Part shown: piece after piece, positions 33,201 to 45,752 of the stretch | How positions within the stretch are numbered: the stretch's first letter is position 1 | Layout: every line of letters starts with the position of its first letter | Assembly (NCBI RefSeq): GCF_964656455.1 | Contig: NC_135715.1 | Coordinates: forward strand, 77,017,414 to 77,081,413 | Length of the DNA stretch: 64,000 nt | Origin: Halichoerus grypus | Lineage: Eukaryota > Chordata > Mammalia > Carnivora > Phocidae | Direction: 5' to 3' | Program-made: the position numbers and the translations under genes | Notes under the pieces: model-generated | What the model saw: the letters and a program-made list of their open reading frames with translations, nothing else | Databases searched by the model: none | What the model was told of the DNA's origin: nothing

Positions 33201-35079
33201 TAGAAAAAGTTTCTCAATTAAAGGTATCACCTGAGGCATGGTATGTTTAGAGCCTATACGTAAATCCAGTCAAGTTGAGGAATTTTAGAACTAATTAGAA
33301 TTATTTCGGAATCCCCACACTTGATAAGTACCATCTTAAAAGCAAAGATTTCAATTTTAAAGAGAATCCTTAAATTTTATTGAAAATATTTTATATTTCA
33401 ATATTTTAAATTTCACATCACTCTAATAGAATAAAATAACCCCAGATGGTGTTGTTAAATATGTTGCTTTTTGATATCACCAAAAATTAAGTTTTGAAAT
33501 GAAATGTTTGTGTCTCTAGTAAGACCCTTTCTGAGAGACCACCTCCAAAGTCTATGATTCAGGAACCTGCCTGCAGATCCCCAGGCAAGAGTCCATCAAG
33601 AACTTCTTATGAATTTTTGAAAGCTTCACAGTCCTCCTTGGAAAACATGACACCCGCACCTCTGGCCTCAGCATGGCAAAAGATTCTTTTCTTTCCCTGG
33701 AAGCAGCCTTGGGCAGCTTCCTTTTATTTGCATGATTCTTTTGAGAGACTTTCTTTCTTTAATTGACTAATTAAGTTAAAGGCCACAGTATCATCCTGGA
33801 AGTATTTTCCTTCTAAAAACAGCATTTTGGCTTTTAAGATTTCCAGAGAATGGCCTCTTCTACCACAAGTGCCATTGGGCTTGGCACCTGACCTGCTCCA
33901 GCCACCACGTGCATGGTATTTTTTTGAGTCTAAAATGGGAGAGGAAGATAGAAAGCCAGAATCTGCTAGTCTTTCCTCTCTCCCAACTTAATCATTTCCA
34001 TTAAGTGCCTTAGGGACTGGCTGCTAAACTGTGAACCCAGCAAAGCATATTTAGGCTGTGAGTGGAAACAGTTGGAAAGTTTTGGTTGCTCATCCCAACC
34101 AGCAGCTCCTTTCTGCCTATAAAAGAAAGTAGCTCAACAGCATTTATATAAAGTGGTAGGTGGACTTGAGCGTAGTCTGGGGTGATGGGGGCAGTCTTCT
34201 GAGATTTCCAGAACTCAGTGCTTCACATCCAGCTAGAAATAACATATGAACAGCTGTACAAAGGTCACAGGTCCTCTCCCAGCTGAAAGTCCTTAAACCC
34301 CAGCAAACTAAATGTGCTGTGGAATTTATTTATGATATTTATTGTACTGGTAGAAACATGGGATAGGGCAGTAGTAGCCTGGGAGACTGTCCTCTGGGAA
34401 TGATGCAATTACAGTGCAGGAATGTGCAGCTGGTAAGGTAACCTGCAGTATCCTCCCCAAAACAAGGGGCTTTGAGATTGCTAAAGCCCATCTGTCCTGA
34501 TGATGGGTACTCACTATAATGTGGAAACCCCCCAGCCCACTATGGCTAATGCATGAGAATTATTTGCCTTTTCTTGGCTAAAACCACTATTTTAATATTG
34601 TGATAGATATGACCCTTTTAGACAGTTAAGTAAGAACTTTCCCATAAGGAATGACATTGCTGGCACTTCTTTAGGAGATGGCAAACAGGTCATAGGACTG
34701 GGCTGCAAAGAAGTCACAGAAGTTAGCAGCCAGAACACCCACAGTTTCTTTCTGACTGTAGCCAGTGTATTGCTGAACACCTTTCTTTGCTCTGCTTGAC
34801 CCACTTGAAAATCAATCTGATAATCACTTTTATCAGAAGAACTGAACAGATACTTCTAAATCTTTGCCAATAAAACTAAGCAATGAAAGATTACTACAAG
34901 CAATGACTGTGTATGCTTGACCCTATATTTCTCTTTCTTCCCTGATTCTCAACTGACCACCTACAAAAGCCCCATTGACACTTCTCCCCTCTTTTTCCAT
35001 TTTCACTGCCATTATCCTGATTTGGGACCTCACTATTTGTTTACTTAAAATCATTGCAATAGCTAAGTCATTGGGCTTT
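33201..35079. other. No recognised feature
   Basis: No named repeat or exon. Scattered short frames only. Confidence 0.4.
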
Positions 35080-35320
35080 TGGCCAATGTGGCTCCAGGTG
35101 CTTTCTCTCTAATTCATGCTAAATACCACAGTGAGACTGATTTTCCTAAAGCATACCACTGACATAAAAACTCTCTGATAGATGCCTGTTGCCTATCAAA
35201 TTGAGTAGTACCTTAGTTTTGTATTCAAGTCTTCAATGTACCCATCCTTCCAGCCCTAACTCCTTATGTATCCATTATCCTTTGTCTTATATTTCCATCT
35301 TAGCTCCAGTTTTGGGGAGA
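35080..35320 (+). repeat. L2 LINE fragment (tentative)
   Basis: GATGCCTGTTGCCTATCAAATTGAG, then GTATTCAAGTCTTCAATG and CCTTCCAGCCCTAACTCC, follow the L2 order 'CCATTGCCTACAGGATAAAG ... GGCATTCAAGGCCC ... TTTCCAGCC'. Confidence 0.45.
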
Positions 35321-37707
35321 TGTCTGTGCTTTTGGTCCAGTGTAGGTTCAATCTCTGGGTTCCAGAAAACCACCGAGAGATTATAAGCAAGAAAATGATG
35401 TGGTCACTTCGGAGTTTAGGTAGGCATGTAAATATAGCTTGGGGGATTACTGAGCAGCTTGAAAGCTACTGCACTTGTCAAGCATGAGGGCTTGACCTTG
35501 ACAGTAGAAGGAGGAATGGAGAGGAAAGAGATGAACCAAGAGAAAGGAACCAAGAGAAAGGATTTCTAGAAATAACAATATTGATGAAGAGGAATGACTT
35601 AAAAATTAAGAGAAACAGGCAACTTCCCAAATTCCCCATTCTATTTGAGCTCTCTTTTAAGGTTTCAACAACAGACCTTTGAGATAAAGCTCAGAGTAGT
35701 AAGTCATATGTCTTTCAGTTTTAAATGGCATGTGTATTATTTCATTTTAAATACCACTCAAATTAACATGACTTCATTTATCCACTAATCTATCTCCAAC
35801 GTTTATCATTTTTTAACCACAGGTGTTTCAGATAATCTGATTTACGTCCTCAAAATATTTTAATACCCAAGTCAGTACAAGCCAAGTAATCAAATAGTTG
35901 ATTCTCAGTTAACTATCATTCTAATCACTGTGTCTTCTGATTGTAGAGTACAGAGAAAAATGTATTTTCTGTTAAGTTATTTAAAACAATATTGTGAACA
36001 TACAATTCTTTTTCTTTGTTTCTGTTATAACAGACACAAATGATCTACACGACTAAACAAGGTATAGGTCTGCTATGTTATATCAACACAATGGTTGGCT
36101 ACACAGTGTTCAATAAAGATTTGTTGCACAATTAAGATATTCTTCAGAGTTTTAAAGTTGAAAATATAAATAGTACCATTGCAGAAAAACAGGTGCAATT
36201 GTTATCACTTCCACCTCACAAAGAACGATGGATAAAGGAATTTCTAGCTTGTTTAGACCATTTTTTTTTTTAATTTATAAAAATAGTATTCTGGGGGTGG
36301 TTTGTTGTTAAATTCCTTGAAGCTTTTATTTAGAAAAAAATGTTGATACATGAGAGTTTACTTATTGAGCAATATAAGGGTTAGGAAAATGTTAGGCTGC
36401 AACTTGCTCTCTGAGTGAATATGGTTCTGATTATCTCTCAGGAATCAGAAAATAAAAAACACTAAAGGCCAGGAATTCTACAGAGAAAATTCTAAATATC
36501 TGATGAAATGTGTCTTACAAATTAAGTCCCAGACCCTTTTCAGAGCACTTAATACACTCTCAGGGGTGAAATGTGTTTGTTTTTAGCAAAGTAGATTAGC
36601 TTACATCTTGTGATGGGAAAAGTCTATGTAATCCAGCCTGTCTTGTAGCTCTCATTTCGAAGCATTTCTTTTGGGTTGTATCTTTTGGCCATAGTTATGG
36701 ATCTCAATTTTCTTCCCTGTCTGAGTGTTAAATCGTTTTCTGTCTGCTGTCAAGCTGTCTCTTTTGGTTCCCAGGAACCCTCCCCTTTCTTTGAGTTATT
36801 CACTTACTTCCAAGGTCAGGATGAATCCGTCTTTAGTTTTCTTTCTTCATCACACACTTCATAATCTAGCATTGCTTCAGGTACCTGACAGCTGAGTATG
36901 TCCAGTTTTAACTTAGAAGATCAATTATAGGACTCTAAATAATTGGGATAAAATTTGTACAAAACCACATGTTCAATGGACAAGCCTGGGTCTTTCAGAG
37001 CTCAAAAAATGTGGAGTAGGGCATTAGCTCAATAGATAGGCTTTAAATGATAAATATTTCCAGTAGTTGGATGATTTGGAGGACTGGTCAACGTGAGCCA
37101 CTACCATTGTCCAAACCACCTTCTGTGTCCCTTCTATGCTGTCAAAAACCTGGAGAGAGCTACCATTCCCAAGCTCCCAGGCTGCTTCCATCAACCCTTC
37201 CAAATGGAGCTCCCCCTGCTAAGCCAGGGGCCCCAGGCCTACTTTCATTCTTTCTCATGGCAAATGGTCCAACAGATGTTTCCTAGAGGGTTGTGGTGGC
37301 TGGAAGATTGATTTCCTGGCTTACTGGGGTGCTAACATAGTATCTTGAAAATTATGTCATGTGGATTATAACCCTTATGCTTTTCTAAAAGAAATTTTAC
37401 ACTTGTTTGGAAGAGGATACATGTCTATATGGAATTACTTTGGCAATAGCCTTTATTCCTGCTTCCAAATCAAGGAGGGCAACTTCAAATACTAAAAGAC
37501 AGGCTTCAACATGATTCAGTCACCCAAGGTGCAAGATCTCCACCACAAAGCAATGTTATGCAGCTCATCACAGATATTTATTATAATGAATTCCAGCAAG
37601 CAAGCTATATTGTCTCCTAATGAATAGTATGATAGTTTATCAAGACTATTTTGAATTCTAAGCCTGATCTTCAACCAGCATGCAAAGCTTCCACATGTGG
37701 ATAATAA
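35321..37707. other. No recognised feature
   Basis: A small tandem (AACCAAGAGAAAGG twice) lies at about 35534-35562. A T run is at 36261-36273. Two overlapping plus-strand frames at 37047-37311 are in unrelated frames without a recognisable domain. Confidence 0.4.
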
Positions 37708-37925
37708 TACGTAACATTGATATAGCAATTCACTCTATACCAGGTGTCCTTAAAAACAGTTTATATGTGTTAACTAATTTGATCTAGTCCTAACAATCAC
37801 CCTATGATACAGGTACTATTATGATTCCCACATTAAAGGTAGAGAACTAATGCACAGAGAGGTTAAGTGACTTGCCCCAAATCCAATAGCTCATAAGTGT
37901 TGGGAGTCAGGATTTGAATCCATTA
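37708..37925 (+). repeat. MIR SINE
   Basis: Well-kept sense MIR: AACTAATTTGATCTAGTCCTAAC, then CTATGATACAGGTACTATTATG, ACAGAGAGGTTAAGTGACTTGCCC and GGGAGTCAGGATTTGAATCC. Confidence 0.85.
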
Positions 37926-38269
37926 GTTTCAATCTCAGATTAACTATTGTACAATATCCCATCTCCATAAGCTTTCTGCAGCCCAATTCAAACATTTACA
38001 AATCATCAATGTAATTTTTTTTTTTAAAAAGTAACAGGATTGATTCAAACAGAACAATCATCATTTCTAATCCAAACACTCATAGCTTTAAACAATGGAG
38101 TTAAATTAATATTCATGATAGACCAACCTGTGGGCAAAACACTACAGAGTAAGAATCTGGGGAGTACAAGATAAGAGACAGCAAGGCCATTTGGGGGACT
38201 ATTGCTGCTGAGATGAGAGCTGTCAACAGCCTGGAATATTAGCATAGTAGAAAAATTCATGGTATGTTT

Positions 38270-38515
38270 AGAGATACAAACAGCACAGGTGCTTCATCTC
38301 TGCTCTACCACTTACTAGCAGTGTTTCCTTGTGGAGGATACTTAACTTCGTCATACCTCAGTGCCTTCATCTGCAAGATGGTGATAAAAGTAATAGCTAA
38401 TTTGTAAAATTGTAAGGATGAACTCAAACAATACATGTAGAGCACTTAGAACAGTGGTTAGCACATAGCAGTCACTCTATAACTGGATGTCATTACTACT
38501 ATTATTATTAAGTAG
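38270..38515 (+). repeat. MIR SINE (MIRb-like)
   Basis: CTACCACTTACTAGCAGTGTTTCC, then CAGTGCCTTCATCTGCAAGATGG, GAGCACTTAGAACAGTGGTTAGCACATAGCAG and a final (ATT)n follow MIR to its 3' end. Confidence 0.85.
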
Positions 38516-41500
38516 CTATGGGCAGAAAGAGAAAAACATGCAGAATGGCTCCTGAATTATAACTTCAGTGACTGAAAATAGTGGCATCATTTACTGAAAA
38601 TAAGAATAGAAAAAGAGTCTGGAGAAAAGGAAAGATCAACTATATAATAGAAAAGATGCCTGACTGATGGGATAAGATCCTGAAGAAACAACAGAGAATG
38701 GGGTCACAAATACAGGAGAAAATACTGGTCTTAAGATGACAAGGGATAAATGAGATAATACCAGTTGTAGCTATAATGACCTCTATTGGGGAGAAAAGAG
38801 GTTGGGCATAGTTCACATCAAAAGGCCTCAGTTGCCTGGATTAATATTCCTGAGCGGTATGAAATGAAAGGACAAGAATGCAAGAGAGTTAAATGAGGAA
38901 GCATTCAATTATCCACTGTGTTGAGTCAAGAAGTAAGGGAATGAGGTAGTCTAAGTATATAATAATACATTGATAGAGTTGGGATAATTGAAAAATAAAG
39001 AAACTGGAGGCCTCCAAAGGACAATGAGCAAGTGGAGTGAACATTAGAATATGAGACAGAAGGATAGGAAATAGTCATAGAAGAGTTTAAGTTTTGTGAC
39101 ATAAGGGTCAAAGAGTTTAGGGGGTTGAAAGAAGGCAAAGGTCAAGGTCAAGAGTCCTGACAATGCCCAAGAACCTAGATTCTGATCTGTTGTTGGTTAC
39201 TTTGGCCATAGGAATATTGAAATCGGCCAGTTTAATGGTACAACATGGGCTATCGAAGATTATTGTAGCCTATGTGCTAATGTCTTTAGTAATTGTAGCA
39301 GGATGACTAAATGAGGATAGTTTCAGGATAATGAGAAGGATGAAAGACTGGAAAAGTTTGGTAATATTAACTTAGAGAGAATGACGTTTTACATAAAGAC
39401 ACAAGAACAATTCTTTCGGAAGTGGCATTGGAGAGCTCAAGGAATGCCATTCCCTCTCCTGGTCTTTGAGTAGATCAGCAAACGTTCACTTCGAGGGCAG
39501 CATAAAAGAAAAAATTTCAGGGTAGAGCCTGGGTTTCTTTAAGGGATAGAGGGAACATTCTGAGAATGTTTGGGAGGATAGGGTAGGAATTTGTTGAAAT
39601 GGGCTCTGAGAGAGCACAGGTGAAAGATGAGAAATTAGGAAGAGTGGAGACAGGAAGTTGGAGGAATCCAAGAGCAGTGTGAGAAAAAAAAAAGCAAGAC
39701 CAACCAAACAAACAAAAACAAAGGTCAGTGTGAGAAAAAAAAAATGTAGTAGGACATTGGGGGACAGAGGGAGTAGCATAGAGAAAGATCAGAGGATGTA
39801 TGGCATGTTCAAAAGCTTCCAGTGGTTCACTCCAGTCTCAGCATGGAGAACAAGGCCAGAGGAGGAGAAAATAATATGATTCAGGGCTCATTAGTTAATC
39901 TGAATATATAGATTGCTTGCAGCTGGGCTGATGAAGAGACAACTTGAGACAGGTTACAGGTTAATCTCACCTATGGTTCCAGCATGGTAACTACTCATCA
40001 CATACGAAGGAAGGACTGAGGCCCATTTATCAAAAGTGATCAAATAAACTGTGGCTATTATTAAGAATAAATTAATTCTTCAGTTCATTTCTAACATCTG
40101 GTATCCACATTCTAGTGTAGTGTCAAGAAGTCTTGCAACATTGGAGTAGGACTAACAGTCAATAAATTTAGATCATTGAGCTTAGAGTCTGAGTCTGAAC
40201 AAGTCAACTAGAGATAATGGAAATTGATAATAAAATCTTGATGGAACGGAACAAGAAATGCATCACTTTGCCATTTCAAATAGTTTGCATGGATACTGTT
40301 TATTTTTCCCCTAATTTTCCATTTGGCATGGTCTAATACATAAATAATAAATTAAGCTGTTATTAATTACTGTTTAAATTGGAAAGCATACTTTAGCTAT
40401 GCAACATTGTAGACTGAAAAAAATTATGTGTTTATTGTTTTTGATGACGTCTTAAAAGTCAAGTTTCGAGTCTCATCTTTTTATGCTAGCAAAAATTAGC
40501 TAAACTGGCACTTCCAGGAATGCTTTTTTCACAGTTCAAAAGAACTTGCTGTATGTGTGGAAAAGCTATTTGAATTAAGTATAAAGTTAAAACTTCATAC
40601 CTCAAACTTCACTCTAGTCATATTCAAATATATTTATAATCATTTCCTGTACAGTTCAAAAGTAGAGCTATTATACCTTAATGAGAATCTTTTCAATGGG
40701 GTAGTATTCATCACATCATGAGATTTGAGAATGACAAAGGACTATGCCTAGAATTAGGGCTTAAATGGAACAGGTTCTTACAGGATTAAAATGCAGTATG
40801 TTGGGGAAAATGAACAGACAAGAAAGGGACCAGGGAATTTATAGTTGGCTGCCATGATCAGTAAAGGGAGCTGGGAACATTTTTTCTTTGCTTTTACCAC
40901 TATATCCCTGACAGCAGTATTTGATGCTTTGGATTTGTAGACATGATCTCAATTTTAAACTATTCTAGAACCCATTCTGCTGATCATAAACCTACAGGGC
41001 TAAACATTCTTTAAGTTTACCTAGTAATAGGAGAATTTATCTTCAAATTATTGTGGGAGTGGGAAATGGGGTTTATTTTTTCCACTCTATGACCCTGTGT
41101 GGTATATTATGGGTCATAGGGGTTGAATCAAAGTGAATTGTATTTTTTTTTCAATGTCTTATGACTGTTATTACCTTTCTTTATTCTTTGAAAGGAGAGA
41201 GAATAAACAGAAATTTCCCACTACACACAACACACACAGTGACCAAATAAAATTCTTTAAATTTTAAAATTTAAATATCATAAAGTTAACTGGGAAACAT
41301 AATGTGTTTCCCAAACAATACCCCATTGCCTTTAATCTTCTGACTGATAGGATACAGAGTAGATGTCAACAATGAAAATTTTCCACTAGAATTTGGGGGA
41401 GTGGGAGGAGGAAGGAAGGTTTTGGTTGTTGTTGTTGTTTTTTAATTTGAAAGTAGGATAAATTAGACAGTTTCATATCGAGGATTGAGCTAAATTGTTT

Positions 41501-41689
41501 AATTACATGTGAGGGATGAAAATAGCTATAAAAACTGTTGCAATGGATTCCAAGTCACATTTTGAAATATGGATATAATAAGGAAATTGTATCTCTCCAC
41601 TAAAAGAGGATTGTAATACACAAATGAAAGAATTTGTCAGTTATCAACAACTTTTTCCACAAACTTGAGTCAGGCAATTGAAACTCTTC
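38516..41689. other. No confident feature
   Basis: About 3 kb without a secure repeat name. Purine-rich sequence at 38900-39900 may be a very old LINE. Two A-rich blocks (39684-39694, 39731-39744) lie in a short imperfect repeat sharing CAGTGTGAGAAAAAAAA. No exon is supported. Confidence 0.4.
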
Positions 41690-42560
41690 GATTTTCTCTC
41701 AGTTGGCTGTTCCATGTCTCAGCTTTCCCTGTCACCACACTTCTGCCTTCCTGAATTGCTCTTTACTGGGCTCTTCCTCCTGGCTTAACAAATACATCTA
41801 TAACTGGCCATTTGTCTTGGAGATGTCATTCTATTTTCTGCAGTCCGCCATATTCCCATACTAGTATTCACAAAAATCAATTTACACTTATCTCACCATC
41901 CTCTAGTTTCTTAAGAGGATGCACATCTTAACAATAGGAAAAATAAACTCTTTTTGGAAACTCTGTGCATTAGATAGGCATAGTTTGGATTTAAATACAC
42001 TTAAAATGTTTGTAGGATTGCAGCTACCCCAGTTGTCATACCTTCTCACTACTTGTATGTTTGTGTACCGCCTGGCTCGCCACCACCCAGGCTATGTTAT
42101 CATACTAAAGGTCCTGGAGTTGTACCTTCCCAGGACAAATAAGCTCAGAACTCTCATCATCCTCCAAGGCAAATGAGCCAAGTCCTCTGCCTACTACTCT
42201 GTATCCAGTGACCTCAAAAAGGCCATTAGGACAAAATTCATTAGGGCCCTGATTTCTCTTTGTCAGTCAGTTTCCATAGTGGTCTTTACTTCCCAGCACC
42301 TCACTCAGACCAACACTCATTCACTTCCCAAACCACTCTATTTAGGGATCTGTACCATTTGCCTCTTTCCCCTTCTCATTAATGTCATCCACCAGGCTTT
42401 GAGCCATTTCTTTCCTTCATTAACAAGTTTGGAAAATCGTTCATAGCCTTACCCTCTGTTCTAAATCCTGCTCTCACACTGAGTGGGTTTGTGACAGCCC
42501 CTTCATAGCTCATCCTGCATTTCCCTCATGAATCACAAACTCGTCTCCTCTTTGCTATAT
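41690..42560. other. Pyrimidine-rich unassigned sequence, possibly an ancient repeat
   Basis: The composition and many CTC/CCT phrases resemble old LINE sequence, but no diagnostic block could be matched. An 85-codon frame at 41919-42176 is not recognised. Confidence 0.3.
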
Positions 42561-42624
42561 TAGCTAGCTATTTCCACTCAGAGCTTTCCTTAAATAGAGT
42601 ACAGATTCACCCTGAATAAGATAA

Positions 42625-42830
42625 AGTAGTGTGACAGTGCAGTTGAAAGCATAAGTTCATCATAAGAGACCTGGCTTTGAATCCTGACTCTACATGAGTA
42701 GTTGTTTTAATTTGGACAAGGTATTTAATCTTTCTGAACCTCATTTTTCCCAACTCTATCTTGGAGAGGATATTACTTACCTAAAAGGATGAATGATTGA
42801 ATGACATAATATGTAAACCTTCTTGACAGG
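42625..42830 (+). repeat. MIR SINE
   Basis: GAGACCTGGCTTTGAATCCTGACTCTAC, then GGACAAGGTATTTAATCTTTCTGAACC and TGAATGACATAATATG follow the MIR sense strand. Confidence 0.7.
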
Positions 42831-42834
42831 TCAT

Positions 42835-43480
42835 TCTCTCATTAATTGCTTCAATAAGTGAAAATTTGAGTACTTGGTGCATACTGCACTAAACAGAAAG
42901 TGAAAGCAACAGCTAGCAAATACAAGACAGGCCTTCCTCTTAAAAAGCTTACAGTGTACTGAATAATGTATACATTTTTAATCAAAGAATCACTTTAATT
43001 AATGAATGTATAATTAAAAACTATCGTTAAGGACTCTAAAGAAAAGGAAAGGTGTGCTCCATAGACAGATGGCAGAAGAAGCTGACTTAGACTGGTTATC
43101 CATAAGGCTTTCCTAAAGAGGAGGTATTTGAGCCAAGATCTGAAGATGTAATAGGCATTAACTAGATAAAGAGCTTTTTTGGTTTGTTTTGTGACATGAG
43201 AAGGAGAGAACTTTTCAGGTAGAGGAAATAGCAAGTGCAAAGATCTTATGTTGGAAGGGATCATGTTGGATTAGGAGGATTGAAAACATGCCAGCATAAC
43301 TCAGATAGTGAGGGAAGGAGCAGATTCAGATGGGGCAAGAGAAGTGAGCTGAAATCAGAACATTGTGGCATTTCCATGTTATATTAGGAATTTCTGTTAC
43401 TCTTCTAAGCCCAATGAGAAGCCATCAAAAGGATCTAAACAGAGACATGGCATGATCACATTTGTATTTTTACCAACTTC
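42835..43480 (-). repeat. L2-like ancient LINE, antisense
   Basis: AAGGCTTTCCTAAAGAGGAGGTATTTGAGCC, then TTTTCAGGTAGAGGAAATAGCAAGTGCAAAG, correspond to the reverse complement of the L2 3' region. The order continues to CCAATGAGAAGCCATCAAAAGG and ACATGGCATGATCACATTTG. Confidence 0.55.
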
Positions 43481-43489
43481 TTTTATAGA

Positions 43490-44080
43490 ATAATCAAATG
43501 AATTTATGTACCTTTGCGATGAACAATCCTAAACCAAAATTAACAATAACATTTTATAATTGTATAGAAAAAGATAAAATATTTGGGAATAAATTTAATG
43601 AAACAGTGGAACACATACTTTGCAAACTTCAAAACTTTGTTGAAAGAAATTAAAGTGGACCTAAATAAATGGAAAGACATCTCATGTTCATGGATCAGAA
43701 AATTTAACACTGTTAAGATGGCAATACTCCCTAAACTGATCTACACATTCAACACAATTTCTATCAAAATCCAAACTGTCTTCTTTGCAGAATTTGAAAA
43801 GTTGATACTAAAATTCATATGGAAATTCAAGGTAATAGACAAAACAAGCTTGAAAAAGAACAAAAATCTTCTGTAGAACTCATATTTTCTAGTTTCAAAA
43901 CTTATTACAAGGCTACAGTGATCAAGACAGTTGTCGGCACTCATACAATAATAGATATTTAAATCAACTGAATAGAATTAAGAGTCCAGAAATAAACTTG
44001 AAAGACATCAGTGAAAACTGTGAAGTAGTGAATTTCATGTATGTCCTCCACACACACACAAAAAGCAACAAATAAACTGG
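43490..44080 (+). pseudogene. Fossil L1M ORF2 segment
   Basis: An open piece (43583-43876) reads [19 protein letters not shown] ... [22 protein letters not shown], collinear with the young ORF2p ([40 protein letters not shown]). The remainder has stops. It covers the part just after the reverse transcriptase and is not attached in order to the L1M at 45.75 kb. Confidence 0.85.
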
Positions 44081-44756
44081 CAAACAAACTGTTGTAATCC
44101 ATTTTTTTTTTTCAGAACTGTAAGGATTAACCAAAAGTTTATAACAACCAAAGAATGGCTTAATCAAGAAACCAGCTGAATCTTGAAAGAGAGCTTTGCA
44201 GTGTTTAAAACTACACTGGCCCCATCTCCCACCTCTCAGCTTGGCAGCAGCCTTGAAAATAACAGCCCATATCCCAGTACATTTGCCTGTTAAGAAAAGA
44301 AGAAGAAAGGACCTTATTTTCAGAGAATGTGGGATTTTCTTGTTGTTGTTGTTGTTTCAGTCTATTTGGTGGCTTCCTGAGAAACCAACTCAAAGAGGTT
44401 CTTTTTTTTTCACCTAACTTGGAAGTCTCCAAGGACTGAGGTTTCTACCTTGGGGACATTTAAACATTTAGAGGCAAATGCATTACTTTGTGATATCTGA
44501 GAAAGAGATAACGGTTGGGTAAAATTATAAAATAACAACAACAACAAAAAACAAAACAAACAAACAAAAAAACTAATCCAAAAGCTTGGCAGAAAAAGAT
44601 AGGAAAGAATCTAATTTTCAGAGTTGCCGTATTATAAAATTCAAAGGACCATTTTTCAATAAATAATTGTAAAGCATGCAAATGAGAAAGAAAATATGGC
44701 CCATACACAAGATTTTTAAAAAGGAAATTAATAGAAACTGTCCATGAGAAATTAGA
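44081..44756. other. No confident feature; A/T homopolymers and a (TTG)n run
   Basis: A T run is at 44102-44112, (TTG)5 at 44340-44355 and an A/C-rich simple stretch at 44532-44572. It may contain the 5' portion of the following L1M, but this is unproven. Confidence 0.35.
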
Positions 44757-45752
44757 CAGACTTTATTTTTTTAAATTTTATTATGTTAGTCACCATACAA
44801 TACATCATTAGTTTTTGATGTGTGATCCACGATCCATTGTTTTCGTATAACACCCAGTGCTCCATGCAGTACATGCCCTCCTTAATACCCATCACCGGGC
44901 TAACCAATTCCCCCTCCCCCCTCCCCTCTAAAACCCTGTTTGTTTCTCAGAGTCCATAGGCTCTCATGGTTCATCTCTCCCTCCAGTTCCCCCCCCCCTC
45001 ATTTTTCCCTTCCTTCTCCTAATGTCCTCCATGCTATTCCTTATGTTCCACAAAGAAGTGAAACCATATGATAATTGACTTTCTCTGCTTGGCTTATTTC
45101 ACTTAGCATAATCTCCTCCAGTCCCATCCATGTTGATGTAAAAGTTGGGTAGTCATCCTTTCTGATGGCTGAGTAATATTCCGTTGTGTTTATGGACCAC
45201 ATCTTCTTTATCCATTCATCTGTTGAAGGACATCTTGGCTCTTTTCACAGTTTGGCTATTGTGGACATTGCAGCTATGAACATTGGGGTGCATATGGCCC
45301 TTCTTTTCACTACATCTGTGTCTTTGGGGTAAATACCCAGAAGTGCAATTTCTGGGTCATAGGGTAGCTCTATTTTTAAATTTTTGAGGAACTTCCACAC
45401 TGTTTTCCAAAGCGGCTGTACCAACTTGCATTCCCACCAACAGTGTAAGAGGGTTCCCCTTTCTCCACAACCTCTCCAACATTTGTTGTTTCTTTCCCTG
45501 TCCATTTTTGCCATCCTAACTGGTGTAAGGTGGTGTCTCAATATGGTTTTGATTTGAATTTCCCTGATGGCTAATGATGATGAACATTTTTTCATATGTC
45601 TGTTAGCCATTTGTATGTCTTCTTCAGAGAAGTGTCTGTTCATGTCTTCTGCCCATTTTTTGACTTGATTATCTGTTTTTTGGATGTTGAGTTTGAGAAG
45701 TTCTTTATAGATCTTGGATACCAGCCCTTTATCTGTAGTGTCATTTGCAAAG
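44757..45752 (-). mobile_element. 5'-truncated L1 (about 1 kb), with ORF2 C-terminus
   Basis: In minus orientation it holds the last part of ORF2 and the 3' UTR. The open stretch 45643-45245 reads [20 protein letters not shown] ... [18 protein letters not shown], closely matching the C-terminus of the full-length copy. Downstream, the reading frame is broken. It is somewhat older than the 6.3-kb L1. No convincing target-site duplication was found. Confidence 0.92.
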